This document shows, piece after piece, positions 19,012 through 29,611 of a stretch of 64,000 bases of DNA. A program made the translations under genes and the position numbers. Each line of letters begins with the position of its first letter. The stretch's first letter is position 1. Location: positions 108,946 to 172,945 of the forward strand of contig NZ_JAJQYA010000007.1 of NCBI RefSeq assembly GCF_021729155.1, in the 5' to 3' direction. This stretch comes from Membranihabitans marinus. GTDB taxonomy: Bacteria > Bacteroidota > Bacteroidia > Chitinophagales > Saprospiraceae. The notes beneath the pieces are model-generated. The model did not search any database, had not been told where the DNA came from, and saw only the letters and a list, made by a program, of their open reading frames with translations.

Positions 19012-22000
19012 ATGTACAAAATTTTTACGTATTGTAGAAAAATTCGATTTTTGCTACGAACTTGTTTGCTCTTGATTATTTTAATGGTTAGTAGTAATCA
19101 ATTTCTCATAGCTTCAAGTAAGAAAAGTCAAAGTTTAGAGGATATATGGATTACTATTGAAATATCAGATAAAGGATTAGAATCCATTATTAAAAAAATA
19201 GAAAAACAAACTCAACTTACATTTGCCTACTTATCATCAGATATAAATAAATACAAACATATATCTGTTAAACCTGGATTAAGAAATGTTAAAATTGTAT
19301 TAGAGCAGGCTTTAGTTTCTACAGATCTTGGATATCAATATATTGAGAATAGCATAATTTTATTTCCCAAGAAATTGGTTGAAAGAAATGAAATTGATTT
19401 TGATGAAAATAAAGAAAATTTTCTTGTAAGTAGTATAAATAATTTTTCTCAAAGGTTAAGAACTGAGAGCATATCTGTATTAAAGTCAAATAACACTGTA
19501 ATAATCTCCAATAAAATAATTGTGGCTGATGTTTCAGGAAGGGTTGTTAGTCAAGAGGGTGAACCCTTGATTGGAGTGAATGTGTTATTGAAGAATAAAA
19601 ATATAGGGACAGCCACTGATTTTGAAGGACGATTTATCCTTAATGATGTGGATGAAAACGATGTTTTGGTTTTTTCATATATAGGGTATCAGACAATTGA
19701 AGTTCCACTAGATGGAAGAAGGGATCTAACTGTAGTATTAGAAGAAGATTCTCAAACTTTAGATCAGGTAGTTGTGGTTGGTTATGGTACTCAAAAGAAA
19801 GTTAATTTAATTGGTTCGGTATCCGTCGTTTCGGAAAAGGAAATCCTAACTTCCCCTGTACCAAATATTTCAAATGCACTTTCAGGAAGAATCCCAGGAT
19901 TAACTGCTCAACAAGGAACTGGGGAACCTGGGAATAATCAATCAAAATTATTAATAAGAGGAACGGCTACCCTAGGTGACAACTCACCACTCGTGATCAT
20001 AGACGGCGTTCAAGGGCGGGATTTAAACTCTATTAATCCGAATGACATCTCCAGTATAAGTGTTCTAAAGGATGCTTCAGCAGCCATTTACGGAGCTAGA
20101 GCGGCAAATGGTGTCATATTGGTTTCGACAAAAAGTGGGGATTATGATGCTAAGCCAACTTTTAATTATCGATTTTATGAAGGATTAAAATCTCCTACTA
20201 AATTGCCTGAAATGGCTAGTTCATTTGAATATGCTTCCATGATTAGGGAAGTACAATCCTATAGAGGTATTGATGAAAGCAATATGACATTTTCTCAAAA
20301 TGACATTGAAAAATATAAATCTGGGGATTTTTTATGGACCCATCCAAATACAAATTGGTATGAAGAGGCATTGTCAGATTATAGTAGAATTGGCAATCAT
20401 AATTTTTCTGTAAATGGAGGGAGCTCTAATATTAAATATTATTTATCCTTTGGAACATTAAACGAAGGTGGAATATATTCTAATTCCGGTACAAATTACA
20501 ATCGAATTAATATTCAAGGTAAAATGGATGTTAAAATTAATGAATATATAAACGTTGGTTTAAACATTAATGGGGTAAAAGGTGAAAGAGAAAGCTCTGT
20601 TAAATCGGCTTATAATGTCTTTTCGTCAGTGATTCGAAATTATCCGTATAAGCATGCTGTTTTTCCGGGCACCGATAAACCAGGTCCAGATATTGAATAT
20701 GGTGATCAACCTATTGTAACACCTTCATTTGAACCAGGTTTTGTGAATGACAATAATTATACGAGTAATAATATTATTTCAGCTTCCTTTAAAATCCCAA
20801 ACATTGAGGGATTAAGGCTCGATGCATTTTATTCATTTGACAAAACTTTTGATAAACTAAAAATTTTCGAAAAACCATACACACTGTATAGTTTTGATGA
20901 TGCTGCGTATATTGCTGTAGGAAATACGGGAGTGGAAAATGGAGAAGAATTTTTGATCCCATATAGAGCGGGAACAGTTTCAGAACCGAGGTTAACGGAT
21001 CAATATAGTGACTCAAAAGCTACTTCATTGAACGTTAAGGCAGAGTATTCTACTACATTTAGTGATATTCATAATCTTCATATATTATTAGCTTATGAAA
21101 ATGGAAGAAATGAAGCTCAAGGTATTTCGGCTTTTCGTAGATTCTTTAATTCGGACAAACTTCCTTATTTATTTGCAGGAGGAGATGCACAAAAGGACAA
21201 TAATGGTTGGGCGAGTTTAGATTCGAGAGTGAATTTTATATCACGAATTAATTATGATATTGCAGATAAATACTTGTTTCAGTTTGGTTTGCGTCGCGAT
21301 GGTTCATTGCGATTTTCCAAAGAAAGTGGACGATGGGGGAATTTTCCAAGCCTATTGGCTGGATGGAGAATCTCTGAAGAAGACTGGTGGAAATCTAATA
21401 TAAATGTAATTGATGAGTTCAAATTAAAAGCATCTTGGGCGAAAATGGGGAATGACCTTATTCCACCCTTTCAATACTTAACTAGTTTTGGATTTGGAAC
21501 AGGAATAGTTAGTGGCAGTGGTGCTGAATATTCACCTGCCTTGTATCAGTCTGGTTCTCCAAATCCTCAAATTACATGGGAGGTAGCAAATGTTTACAAT
21601 TTCGGAATAGAATCATATTTCTTTAACTACAATTTGAGTATGGAACTTGAATTGTTCTATGAGAAAAGAAATAATATACTTGTTAAAAGAAATGCTTCAG
21701 TACCCTATTTTACGGGGTTAAATTTGCCAGATGAGAATTTTGGAATAGTTGAAAATCGAGGAGTTGAATTGGTGTTGGGATATCGCAATAGAGTTCAGAA
21801 TTTCAAATATGATATTCGGTCAAGCGTATCATTTGCTAGAAATAAAGTGGTTGAATTTGATGAGCCAGAAAGAAGTGTGCCATGGCAAGTGTTAACTGGA
21901 AAACCTCAAGGTTCTCAATTGTTGTATAGATTTGATGGTATATTTAGAGATATTACTCATGTCGAATCATTACCTCATGTGCCTGGGGCTCGACCTGGAG

Positions 22001-22548
22001 ATATCATCATTAAAGATATTGATGGTGATGGTAATATTACGGCCGATGATAGAGAGCTTATTCCTTTGACCTCAACACCAGAATTGACATACGGATTTAA
22101 TATTAATCTGAATTACAAGAATTTAGGTCTGTCATTTTTTATTCATGGAGTTGAAAATGCCATTAAGTATGTTTATTCTGATGAACGCCAAGGTACTGCG
22201 GGTAACTATTTCAAATATGATGCAATAGATCGTTGGACTCCTGATAATATAAATGGTTCGAAACCAAGGGCTTTTGAGAAAGTAGAAGAATATTGGAGAC
22301 AAGCTTATTTAACCGATTACAGTTTTCACGAACTGGGATTTGCAAGATTGAAAAATGTTCAGTTATCCTACGAATTACCTAATAATATAGCAGAGTTAAT
22401 TAAATTCAAAGGGGTATCGATCTATTTATCTGGTCAAAATTTATTCCTCTTGTATAATCGAAACCCAATTTTCGATCCTGAAGTATCGAGTGCGAGAGAT
22501 TATCCATTAATGAAGACATTTTCTTTGGGCGGTAATTTTACATTTTAA
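19012..22548 (+). CDS. SusC/RagA-family TonB-dependent transporter with STN domain (locus 2, first)
   Basis: 1178 residues. An N-terminal hydrophobic segment follows the basic start MYKIFTYCRKIRFLLR; export signal ends near residue 36. STN domain about 45-115 (LESIIKKIEKQTQLTFAYL). Carboxypeptidase-like regulatory domain about 175-250 (VSGRVVSQEGEPLIGVNVLL). TonB box/plug from 256 (VVVVGYGTQKKVNLIG), signature ISVLKDASAAIYGARAANG near 348. Barrel follows, with a calcium-loop-like DIDGDGNITADD near 1002. Its first 120 residues closely resemble those of the SusC at 29717, so the two are paralogues that may share one FecR. SusD partner 25 bases downstream. Confidence 0.95.
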   Translation: MYKIFTYCRKIRFLLRTCLLLIILMVSSNQFLIASSKKSQSLEDIWITIEISDKGLESIIKKIEKQTQLTFAYLSSDINKYKHISVKPGLRNVKIVLEQALVSTDLGYQYIENSIILFPKKLVERNEIDFDENKENFLVSSINNFSQRLRTESISVLKSNNTVIISNKIIVADVSGRVVSQEGEPLIGVNVLLKNKNIGTATDFEGRFILNDVDENDVLVFSYIGYQTIEVPLDGRRDLTVVLEEDSQTLDQVVVVGYGTQKKVNLIGSVSVVSEKEILTSPVPNISNALSGRIPGLTAQQGTGEPGNNQSKLLIRGTATLGDNSPLVIIDGVQGRDLNSINPNDISSISVLKDASAAIYGARAANGVILVSTKSGDYDAKPTFNYRFYEGLKSPTKLPEMASSFEYASMIREVQSYRGIDESNMTFSQNDIEKYKSGDFLWTHPNTNWYEEALSDYSRIGNHNFSVNGGSSNIKYYLSFGTLNEGGIYSNSGTNYNRINIQGKMDVKINEYINVGLNINGVKGERESSVKSAYNVFSSVIRNYPYKHAVFPGTDKPGPDIEYGDQPIVTPSFEPGFVNDNNYTSNNIISASFKIPNIEGLRLDAFYSFDKTFDKLKIFEKPYTLYSFDDAAYIAVGNTGVENGEEFLIPYRAGTVSEPRLTDQYSDSKATSLNVKAEYSTTFSDIHNLHILLAYENGRNEAQGISAFRRFFNSDKLPYLFAGGDAQKDNNGWASLDSRVNFISRINYDIADKYLFQFGLRRDGSLRFSKESGRWGNFPSLLAGWRISEEDWWKSNINVIDEFKLKASWAKMGNDLIPPFQYLTSFGFGTGIVSGSGAEYSPALYQSGSPNPQITWEVANVYNFGIESYFFNYNLSMELELFYEKRNNILVKRNASVPYFTGLNLPDENFGIVENRGVELVLGYRNRVQNFKYDIRSSVSFARNKVVEFDEPERSVPWQVLTGKPQGSQLLYRFDGIFRDITHVESLPHVPGARPGDIIIKDIDGDGNITADDRELIPLTSTPELTYGFNINLNYKNLGLSFFIHGVENAIKYVYSDERQGTAGNYFKYDAIDRWTPDNINGSKPRAFEKVEEYWRQAYLTDYSFHELGFARLKNVQLSYELPNNIAELIKFKGVSIYLSGQNLFLLYNRNPIFDPEVSSARDYPLMKTFSLGGNFTF

Positions 22549-22573
22549 ATATTAACTCAAAAACAAGTCTAAA

Positions 22574-24382
22574 ATGAAAAATTTAATATTGATTTTAAGC
22601 ATACTATTTTTTCTATCCTGTGATAGTATTTTAGATGAAAATCCAAGAGATCGCTATTCGGACAATGTTGTTTGGACAGACGTGAATTTAGCTGAAAATT
22701 ATTTAAAGGGATGCTATCGAAATTTGAATATAAAAAATTCTTGGAGCGGATTAATGTATCTAGATGGCATTTCAGATAATATTTTCTTTATACACATTTT
22801 TGGGACAGATATTTATTTAGAAGGTAATATTACAGCTTCCAGTCAAGGACCATTCAATAGCTCATTTTTTCAAGAAATTAATTGGAAATCAATGTATTCT
22901 AATATTTTTGCATTGAATACTTTTCTAGAAAACATTGATAATGTGTTGGTGGAAGGTGATCAAAATATTGCAAGTCAAGTAGATGTGTTGAAAGGGGAAG
23001 CCATGTTTTTACGTGCCATGTGTTATGCGCGATTAGTAATGACTTATGGAGGAGTACCTATTATGAAAACGAAACCCAATCTAGGAGATGAATTTTCTAC
23101 AATTACCCGATCAACCTTTAAGGAGTCCATCGATTTTATATCAACAGAGTGTGATAATGCGGCCAATCTTTTATTGACCAAAGATGAAATGGAGATGGGA
23201 AGAGCTACCAAAGGTGCAGCTCTAGCATTAAAATCGAGAGTGTTATTGTTTGCTGCTAGTGATTTGACTGCCGATGGACAGGCTAGTATGCCCATTGTAG
23301 CATACCAAAACCCAAATAGACAAGAACTTTGGAATGCTGCTAAAAATGCTGCAGAAGCGGTTATCAATATAGGAACCTATAGTTTGTCTAATATGGGCGC
23401 ACCTGATCTTTCTTTGGTAGCAGAAAATTATTTTAATTTTTTCAAACAAAAGGATCTTTCAAATCCTGAAATTATTTGGGGGAAAATGTTTCGACAAGAT
23501 GTTGGAGATTCTAGGCAAACCAACCTACAAAATGGACCAAACGGGAATGGAAATTGGGGTTCAAACAATCCAACTCAAAGTTTAGTCAATGATTATCAAA
23601 TGGAAGATGGTTCTGATTTTTTTGATCATTTTATGATTAATTCTGCTGGAGAATATGTCAATATATCATCAAAATATTTGAGCAATAATCCATACGATAA
23701 CCGAGAACCTAGATTTTATGGTTCGATACTTTATGATGGAGCAAAATGGCAACCTAGATTTTCCAATCTACAAGATAGAGATCCTATTGGTGTCTACGAT
23801 AGACGGACGAGGATCATTACAGAAAATGGTCAAGTTATTCAAACGGTTCCAGGTATAGATACACGACAAGGTCCTGTTACTCCTGAAGATGGTGGGTATA
23901 CTGGATATCTTGCTAAAAAACATTTAGATGATGAAATTATTGGCAGAGATGAAAATAATCAAAACGCATGGATTGAATTTAGATATGCAGAGATTCTATT
24001 GAATTATGCAGAAGCTTTGTATGAATTGGGTGATGAGAGCAACGCATCTAAATATTTAAATATGATCAGGAATAGAGCTGGATTACCCAATTATGTGGGG
24101 GATTTAAAGGAGGCGATTAGACATGAACGAAGAGTTGAATTAGCCTTTGAACAAATGAGATGGTTTGATTTGAGAAGGTGGAAAATATTGGATCAAGTTG
24201 AAAGTGTTAAAGGTATGACCATTACGGAAACCTATGACAGAATAAAAGATGAAACGAACGTAGTTTATAAAGAGATTCAAGTTCAGAATAGAAATATGAC
24301 TGACAATAAATTATATTGGATACCTATTTCATTTGATGAAATTAGTAGAGCTCCTCAACTTACTCAAAATCCTGGATATTAA
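22574..24382 (+). CDS. SusD/RagB-family lipoprotein (locus 2, first)
   Basis: 602 residues, lipobox Cys16 (LFFLSC). SusD features: GEAMFLRAMCYARLVMTYGG near 140, NPYDNREPRFYGSILYDG near 375, AIRHERRVELAFEQMRWFDL near 515, and the classic terminal LTQNPGY. It should bind glycan at the cell surface with the SusC encoded just upstream. The next gene follows five bases after the stop, so they are co-transcribed. Confidence 0.95.
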   Translation: MKNLILILSILFFLSCDSILDENPRDRYSDNVVWTDVNLAENYLKGCYRNLNIKNSWSGLMYLDGISDNIFFIHIFGTDIYLEGNITASSQGPFNSSFFQEINWKSMYSNIFALNTFLENIDNVLVEGDQNIASQVDVLKGEAMFLRAMCYARLVMTYGGVPIMKTKPNLGDEFSTITRSTFKESIDFISTECDNAANLLLTKDEMEMGRATKGAALALKSRVLLFAASDLTADGQASMPIVAYQNPNRQELWNAAKNAAEAVINIGTYSLSNMGAPDLSLVAENYFNFFKQKDLSNPEIIWGKMFRQDVGDSRQTNLQNGPNGNGNWGSNNPTQSLVNDYQMEDGSDFFDHFMINSAGEYVNISSKYLSNNPYDNREPRFYGSILYDGAKWQPRFSNLQDRDPIGVYDRRTRIITENGQVIQTVPGIDTRQGPVTPEDGGYTGYLAKKHLDDEIIGRDENNQNAWIEFRYAEILLNYAEALYELGDESNASKYLNMIRNRAGLPNYVGDLKEAIRHERRVELAFEQMRWFDLRRWKILDQVESVKGMTITETYDRIKDETNVVYKEIQVQNRNMTDNKLYWIPISFDEISRAPQLTQNPGY

Positions 24383-24387
24383 ATCGT

Positions 24388-25296
24388 ATGAATAGAAAGC
24401 AATTTATTAGGAGTGGTTTAGGTATTGCCAGTTTATTAGGTTCTAAACAATTGGGGCAAGTTAATTTTACCAAAAAGAGTAAGCATAATTTTAAATTAAA
24501 TTATGCTCCAAAATTTGGGACATTTAAGCATCATGCTGGCGAAGATTTAATGGATCAATTAGATTTTTTTGCCGAGATGGGTTTTAAGGGGCTAACGGAT
24601 GACGGAATGTGGCGAAGAGATGTTTCAACACAAGATAAAATTGGAAGGAGATTAGAGAAATTAAATTTGAAAATGGGTGTGATAGCAGGTCACACATATT
24701 CATGGGATAAACCAGACCTTGTAAAAGGAAAGGGAATGCATTTGGATTCTTTTTTGAAGGATATCAAAAAAACAATTGAAATATCTAAACGCGTGGGTGC
24801 AAAATGGATCACTGTTATGCCAGGCACACTCGATATGCGAGTAGAAATGGGATATCAAACATCCAATGTAATTGATGCTTTGAAACGGGCCAGTGAAATT
24901 TTAGAACCTTATGGAATTGTGATGGTTATAGAACCCGTAAATAGAAATTATCCGGGATTATTTCTTAGCACCATTTCACAAGCATATGCTATTTGTAAAT
25001 CAGTAGATAGTCCTGCATGCAAAATATTAAATGACTTATATCATCAACAAATCACTGAAGGGAATTTAATTCATAATATAAATGAAGCATGGGATGAAAT
25101 TGGAATTTTTCAAGTGGGCGATAATCCTGGTCGAATGGAGCCCTTTACCGGTGAAATTAATTTTTCCAACATTTTTAAACTGATATACTCAAAAGGATAT
25201 ACAGGATTATTGGGTATGGAGCATGGTAATTCAATAGCGGGCATCACTGGAGAAAAGGCTGTAATTGATGCCTATATTCGAGCAGATAATTTTTAG
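24388..25296 (+). CDS. Exported sugar phosphate isomerase/epimerase-like TIM-barrel protein
   Basis: 302 residues of the AP-endonuclease-2-like (hydroxypyruvate isomerase-related) TIM-barrel family. The N-terminus MNRKQFIRSGLGIASLLGS resembles a Tat or Sec signal although it lacks a twin arginine. Probable metal ligands lie in the VIEPVN (about 181), LNDLYHQ (about 216) and LGMEHG (about 278) motifs; the middle of the protein has GAKWITVMPGT. Family members act on free sugars or keto-sugars rather than phosphorylated ones; some take part in oxidative glycoside breakdown. Placed between SusD and a PVC-type cytochrome, it suggests periplasmic sugar processing. Exact reaction unknown. Confidence 0.75.
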   Translation: MNRKQFIRSGLGIASLLGSKQLGQVNFTKKSKHNFKLNYAPKFGTFKHHAGEDLMDQLDFFAEMGFKGLTDDGMWRRDVSTQDKIGRRLEKLNLKMGVIAGHTYSWDKPDLVKGKGMHLDSFLKDIKKTIEISKRVGAKWITVMPGTLDMRVEMGYQTSNVIDALKRASEILEPYGIVMVIEPVNRNYPGLFLSTISQAYAICKSVDSPACKILNDLYHQQITEGNLIHNINEAWDEIGIFQVGDNPGRMEPFTGEINFSNIFKLIYSKGYTGLLGMEHGNSIAGITGEKAVIDAYIRADNF

Positions 25297-25313
25297 TGAA
25301 AAAATACTATTAA

Positions 25314-28300
25314 ATGAATATTTCAAAAAAAATCCTATTGATTTTGGCATTATTTATGGCTAGTTGTGCCACTAATGAGGATCAGACAGGTCCTATTGTT
25401 GATCCAGAAAAATTACACATTAGGCCAATCGAGCCAAAAGACGCATTGTCTACTTTTCAGATTAAAGATGGTTTTGATATTGAATTGGTTGCAAGTGAGC
25501 CAATGGTCATGGATCCAATGGCGTTAGAGTTTGATGAAAAGGGGCGGTTGTATGTAGTTGAGATGCGTTATTATCCTTTTATAGACACAACTAGTGAAAA
25601 AATAGGAAGGATAAAATTATTACAAGATACTGATGGAGATGGGGTTTTTGACAAAAGTACCGTTTTTGCGGATAACCTTAGATTCCCTACTGCACTTATT
25701 AATTATAAGGGGGGGATATTTGTTGCGAACACACCTGATTTATTATATCTCAAAGATACAGATGGAGATGGTGTAGCGGATATCAATAAGAAAGTACTTA
25801 GTGGTTTTGGTTCAAAAGGTAGACCAGCCTTTTTTGTTCAACAAATGCCAAATAGTTTCCGATGGGGTCTTGATAATAGGATACATGGGGTCACTTCTGG
25901 CAATGGAGGCTATATGGAATTATCAGAAGGCAACCAAAAGGTCATGGCCGAATTGAGTGGTCATGATTTTTCATTTGATCCAAATAGTTTTCAAATGACT
26001 AAGGAGTCAGGTGGGATGCAACATGGTATGAGTTTTGACGATTGGGGCAGGAAATATATTACTAGACAGAGTAGTCATATCGAAAATGTGATGTATGACA
26101 ATAATTATGCAGAACGAAATCCCTCATTTATAATGCCCAGGTCTCATGTAAGTATAGCATCGGATGGTGGTTCCGCAGAAGTTTATCGAACAAGTGGTTA
26201 TGAACCATGGCGTGAATTAAGAACAAAATGGACAGTTGAGGGGCTTTTGGTCAGGGATGAAAACATGAACTTACAATGGCAAAAGCCAGGTGGTGATCGA
26301 CCCGTATGGCAAGGTGGCGTTGGATATGATGGGGGCAGTTATATTACGTCTTCCAGTGGAATAACGATTTATAAAGGAAATGCTTGGCCTTCAAAATACA
26401 GGGGGAGTTCATTTATTGGAGAACCGAGTGGAAATCTAGTTCATCATGATTCTATTTTTAATAAACCTACAGGAGTTGGCATGGTAGCTGCTAGACCAAA
26501 TGATGAACAAGATGCTGAATTTTTGACTTCATCAGATAATTGGTTTAGACCTGTTCAGTTTGCCAACGCCCCAGATGGCAATTTATTTATCGCGGATATG
26601 TATCGGGAAATCATAGATTTACCTTCTGGAGTACCTGATGCTATTCAACAGTATGTAAATCTGCAATCAGGCAATGATAGAGGTCGAATATATAGGATAG
26701 TGAAGAAAGGTTCTACTCAACATTCAACAGTAGACTTATCGACCATGTCAATTAAGGAGTTGGTGTCAACATTAGACCATGATAATGGGTGGCACCAAAG
26801 TACAGCATCGAGATTAATTTTTGAACGTCAAGATGAAATGGCCATTCCATTATTAAAAAAATTGTTGAGGGATTCAAAAAAGCCAGTCACAAGGATGCGA
26901 GTATTGTATGCTTTGTCCGGCTTAAATGCCTTAGCAATGTCTGAAATTCTGGAGGGGTTAAACGATGATCATCCGCAAGTTCGTCGACATACGATAAAGT
27001 TAGCAGAAACTGTAGGTGTGGAAAAGGCATCAATTAAGAATAAACTATTGTCCATGTCGAATGATCCTGACATCGAAGTACGTTATCAATTGGCATTCAC
27101 CTTAGGTGAGATGAATACCAAAGAAAAAATTCATACATTAAAAAAGATATTATTACAAAACAGTGATGATGAGTGGATACAATCTGCCATTTTAAGTTCA
27201 CTAAATACTCATGCTACTGATTTTTTCAACTCGATTATATTAGATGAAAAAATAAATTCGGCTGAAGGGATTGATGATTTTCTGTCTAAATTAACATTAT
27301 TGATAGGTACACAGGATGATGCAGTAGCCATTAATCAGGCAATAAAAGGAATTAATGGCATACCAAATATTTCTAGGAAATTTGAAATGTTATCTGCCTT
27401 AGGAGAGGGGTTGGAACGGTCAAATTCGAAAATTTTATTTAATGAAAAACCAGTGTACAAGCAAGCTTTCATGGAAGCTAAACGTATTATTGAAAGTGAA
27501 GCAAATCAAAAGGAGGAAAAATTAAAGGCCATTTACTTTTTGGGTTTAGGTGTTGAAGCAGAGACTGTTCCCGTATTAATAAAATTATTAGAACCTGATG
27601 TTTTATCTGAATATAGTTTGGCTGCGATTAAGACCTTAGGCAATTTTAAAAATTTAGATGTTGCCGAAAAAGTAACAGATTTGTGGTCAGTAATGACTCC
27701 TGCGATACGTATTCAGGTTGTGGACTTTTTATTAGCTAGGCCACAAAGAACAAAATTGTTATTAGAAGGTATAGAATCAAAAATGATTAGCCCTAAATTA
27801 TTATCAGCGTCTCAAATAAAATACTTACACGATCATACAGATGAGGAAATTAATCAGTCCGCAAATTTATTAATTCCAAAAGTTAATGAAGAACGTCAAT
27901 CTATTATCAATGAATATGGAGTGGTTTTAAATTTAAAAGGAGACTTATTAAGAGGTAGTGAAATTTTTAAAACTAAGTGTGCGACATGTCATAAAATAGA
28001 TACAATTGGCAATACGATAGGGCCAAATTTAGCGACCTTGGGAAGTAGAAAGGCGAAGTTATTAGTGGATATTTTAGATCCTAATAGGGATGTGGCTCCA
28101 GATCATTTATTACATACAGTAAAAACCAAGGACGGAGATGCATATGTGGGTATAATATCTTCTGAATCATCGAATAGTTTTACTATTAGGCAAAGTAATG
28201 GAAGTGAAAAAGAACTAATGAGATCAAATATTATAGATGTAGCAATATCTGAATATTCATTGATGCCAGAAGGCTTGGAAGTGGATATGAGTCACCAAGA

Positions 28301-28343
28301 TATGGCCGATTTACTAGAATTTATTGTTGATTCTAGAAAGTAA
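25314..28343 (+). CDS. PVC-type 'membrane-bound dehydrogenase' lipoprotein with C-terminal cytochrome c domain
   Basis: 1009 residues, lipobox Cys18 (ALFMASC). The N-terminal ~450 residues form a beta-propeller-like dehydrogenase domain (FDEKGRLYVVEMRYYPF, FIADMYREIIDLP) with two acidic calcium-type loops (DTDGDGVFD, DTDGDGVAD). A HEAT-like helical region runs about 480-860. The C-terminal domain begins GDLLRGSEIF and carries one haem c motif, CATCHK, with Cys889, Cys892 and His893; a Met after the haem (MPEG) is the likely axial ligand. TIGR02604/TIGR02603-type proteins; their biochemistry is largely unproven. The domain set predicts an envelope protein that passes electrons from a substrate or partner dehydrogenase to the respiratory chain. 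Confidence 0.88.
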   Translation: MNISKKILLILALFMASCATNEDQTGPIVDPEKLHIRPIEPKDALSTFQIKDGFDIELVASEPMVMDPMALEFDEKGRLYVVEMRYYPFIDTTSEKIGRIKLLQDTDGDGVFDKSTVFADNLRFPTALINYKGGIFVANTPDLLYLKDTDGDGVADINKKVLSGFGSKGRPAFFVQQMPNSFRWGLDNRIHGVTSGNGGYMELSEGNQKVMAELSGHDFSFDPNSFQMTKESGGMQHGMSFDDWGRKYITRQSSHIENVMYDNNYAERNPSFIMPRSHVSIASDGGSAEVYRTSGYEPWRELRTKWTVEGLLVRDENMNLQWQKPGGDRPVWQGGVGYDGGSYITSSSGITIYKGNAWPSKYRGSSFIGEPSGNLVHHDSIFNKPTGVGMVAARPNDEQDAEFLTSSDNWFRPVQFANAPDGNLFIADMYREIIDLPSGVPDAIQQYVNLQSGNDRGRIYRIVKKGSTQHSTVDLSTMSIKELVSTLDHDNGWHQSTASRLIFERQDEMAIPLLKKLLRDSKKPVTRMRVLYALSGLNALAMSEILEGLNDDHPQVRRHTIKLAETVGVEKASIKNKLLSMSNDPDIEVRYQLAFTLGEMNTKEKIHTLKKILLQNSDDEWIQSAILSSLNTHATDFFNSIILDEKINSAEGIDDFLSKLTLLIGTQDDAVAINQAIKGINGIPNISRKFEMLSALGEGLERSNSKILFNEKPVYKQAFMEAKRIIESEANQKEEKLKAIYFLGLGVEAETVPVLIKLLEPDVLSEYSLAAIKTLGNFKNLDVAEKVTDLWSVMTPAIRIQVVDFLLARPQRTKLLLEGIESKMISPKLLSASQIKYLHDHTDEEINQSANLLIPKVNEERQSIINEYGVVLNLKGDLLRGSEIFKTKCATCHKIDTIGNTIGPNLATLGSRKAKLLVDILDPNRDVAPDHLLHTVKTKDGDAYVGIISSESSNSFTIRQSNGSEKELMRSNIIDVAISEYSLMPEGLEVDMSHQDMADLLEFIVDSRK

Positions 28344-28442
28344 TAATTGGATTTTTCAATTGATGATTCTTTATAGAAATGCAATTTAAGAGGCATCGTA
28401 AATATCGTAATTAAAATAATATTTTATTTTTTAAAAGTGATT

Positions 28443-28482
28443 TGGGACTTTACAGGTTATGACGTGTATATATAGTATACTT
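28443..28482 (+). promoter_or_regulatory. Sigma/fecR-type junction sequence, copy 2
   Basis: TGGGACTTTACAGGTTATGA then CGTGTATATATAGTATACT, matching copy 1 at 18534-18577. It lies about 20 bases before the fecR start. Probably the original leader/promoter of fecR. Confidence 0.6.
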
Positions 28483-28501
28483 AAGTATTAAAAAAGGTAG
28501 A

Positions 28502-29542
28502 ATGGGTAAGTTCGAATATATAAGACTTCTTTTTGATAAATTTTTAGATCATTCAATTAATAGACAAGAGTTATATGATCTGTTAAATTATATTCGTCAA
28601 AATAAATCTGAAAGTGAAGTAAAAGAGTGGATGGATACTCATTGGAATCAGATAAAGGAATTGGACTTTGAACTTGATTATGGAGATAATTCCGAGCGTC
28701 GGTTTATTCATTTAATGAATAAAATTAAGTTAAAAGAAGATCAAGTCATATTAGTTAGAAAGCGCTCTCAAGTAATTAATGGATTTAAAAATTTTGCTTT
28801 TGCTGCCTCCTTCCTCGTATTGATTAGTTTTTTAACTTTTCAAGTTTCAAATTATTTATTTAATTTTTCAACAGTTCCAAATTATGATCAAGCAGAATTT
28901 GCAATAAATTTTGAAGGAAAGCAATTTGTTCATTTACCCGATGGGAGTACATTGATTATGAATGATGGGAGTACATTATCATATAAGAGTTCATTTGGAA
29001 ATTTAAATCGTGAGGTACAATTTACTGGGGAAGGTTTTTTTGATATTGCACATGACCCTTCAAGACCCTTTATTGTACACACAGGTGACGTAAAGACTAC
29101 CGTATTAGGTACTGCATTTAATGTAAGTGCATATGAGGGTCAATCCGATGTAGTCGTTACGGTAGCACGGGGAAAAGTGTCCGTTGGAGATCAAAACAAA
29201 GAATACGAAAAAATTATGCCGAATGAGCAATTGATTGTAAAAAAGGAAAATGGTCGATTTGAAAAGGCAGAAGTAGATTTGGATAAAGCTTTAGAATGGA
29301 AAAATCAATTTATAATATTTGATGGTATGAAGATCTCAGATGCCATTGTTGTATTGAGTAAAAGATTCAATGTGGAAATCAAAATTGAAAACGAGCAAAT
29401 TAGACAGTGTGAGATCAATGCAAATTTTATGAAAGGCGAATCATTAGATCAGATATTGCGTGTGTTCTGTGGAGTTTTGCAAGCAGAAACAATTTCTAAA
29501 GACAACATTATAACTATTAAAGGAGGAAGACCTTGTAATTAA
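28502..29542 (+). CDS. FecR-family anti-sigma factor (locus 2)
   Basis: 346 residues. About 92 cytoplasmic residues are followed by one membrane segment near 93-118 (AFAASFLVLISFLTF). The periplasmic FecR domain is about 130-235 (VHLPDGSTLIMNDGSTLSY, GEGFFDIAHD, VLGTAFNVSAY). The C-terminal DUF4974-like domain is about 270-345 (ISDAIVVLSKRFNVEIKIE). It is separated by 10 kb from its likely sigma partner at 17911 and directly precedes the second STN-SusC, so it could read signals from both SusC proteins of the locus. Confidence 0.93.
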   Translation: MGKFEYIRLLFDKFLDHSINRQELYDLLNYIRQNKSESEVKEWMDTHWNQIKELDFELDYGDNSERRFIHLMNKIKLKEDQVILVRKRSQVINGFKNFAFAASFLVLISFLTFQVSNYLFNFSTVPNYDQAEFAINFEGKQFVHLPDGSTLIMNDGSTLSYKSSFGNLNREVQFTGEGFFDIAHDPSRPFIVHTGDVKTTVLGTAFNVSAYEGQSDVVVTVARGKVSVGDQNKEYEKIMPNEQLIVKKENGRFEKAEVDLDKALEWKNQFIIFDGMKISDAIVVLSKRFNVEIKIENEQIRQCEINANFMKGESLDQILRVFCGVLQAETISKDNIITIKGGRPCN

Positions 29543-29611
29543 AAATTTAAAAAATATAGTATGAAGAAAATTGAATAGATAGTATGAAGCCAAAAGGTGT
29601 GAATTTCAATT

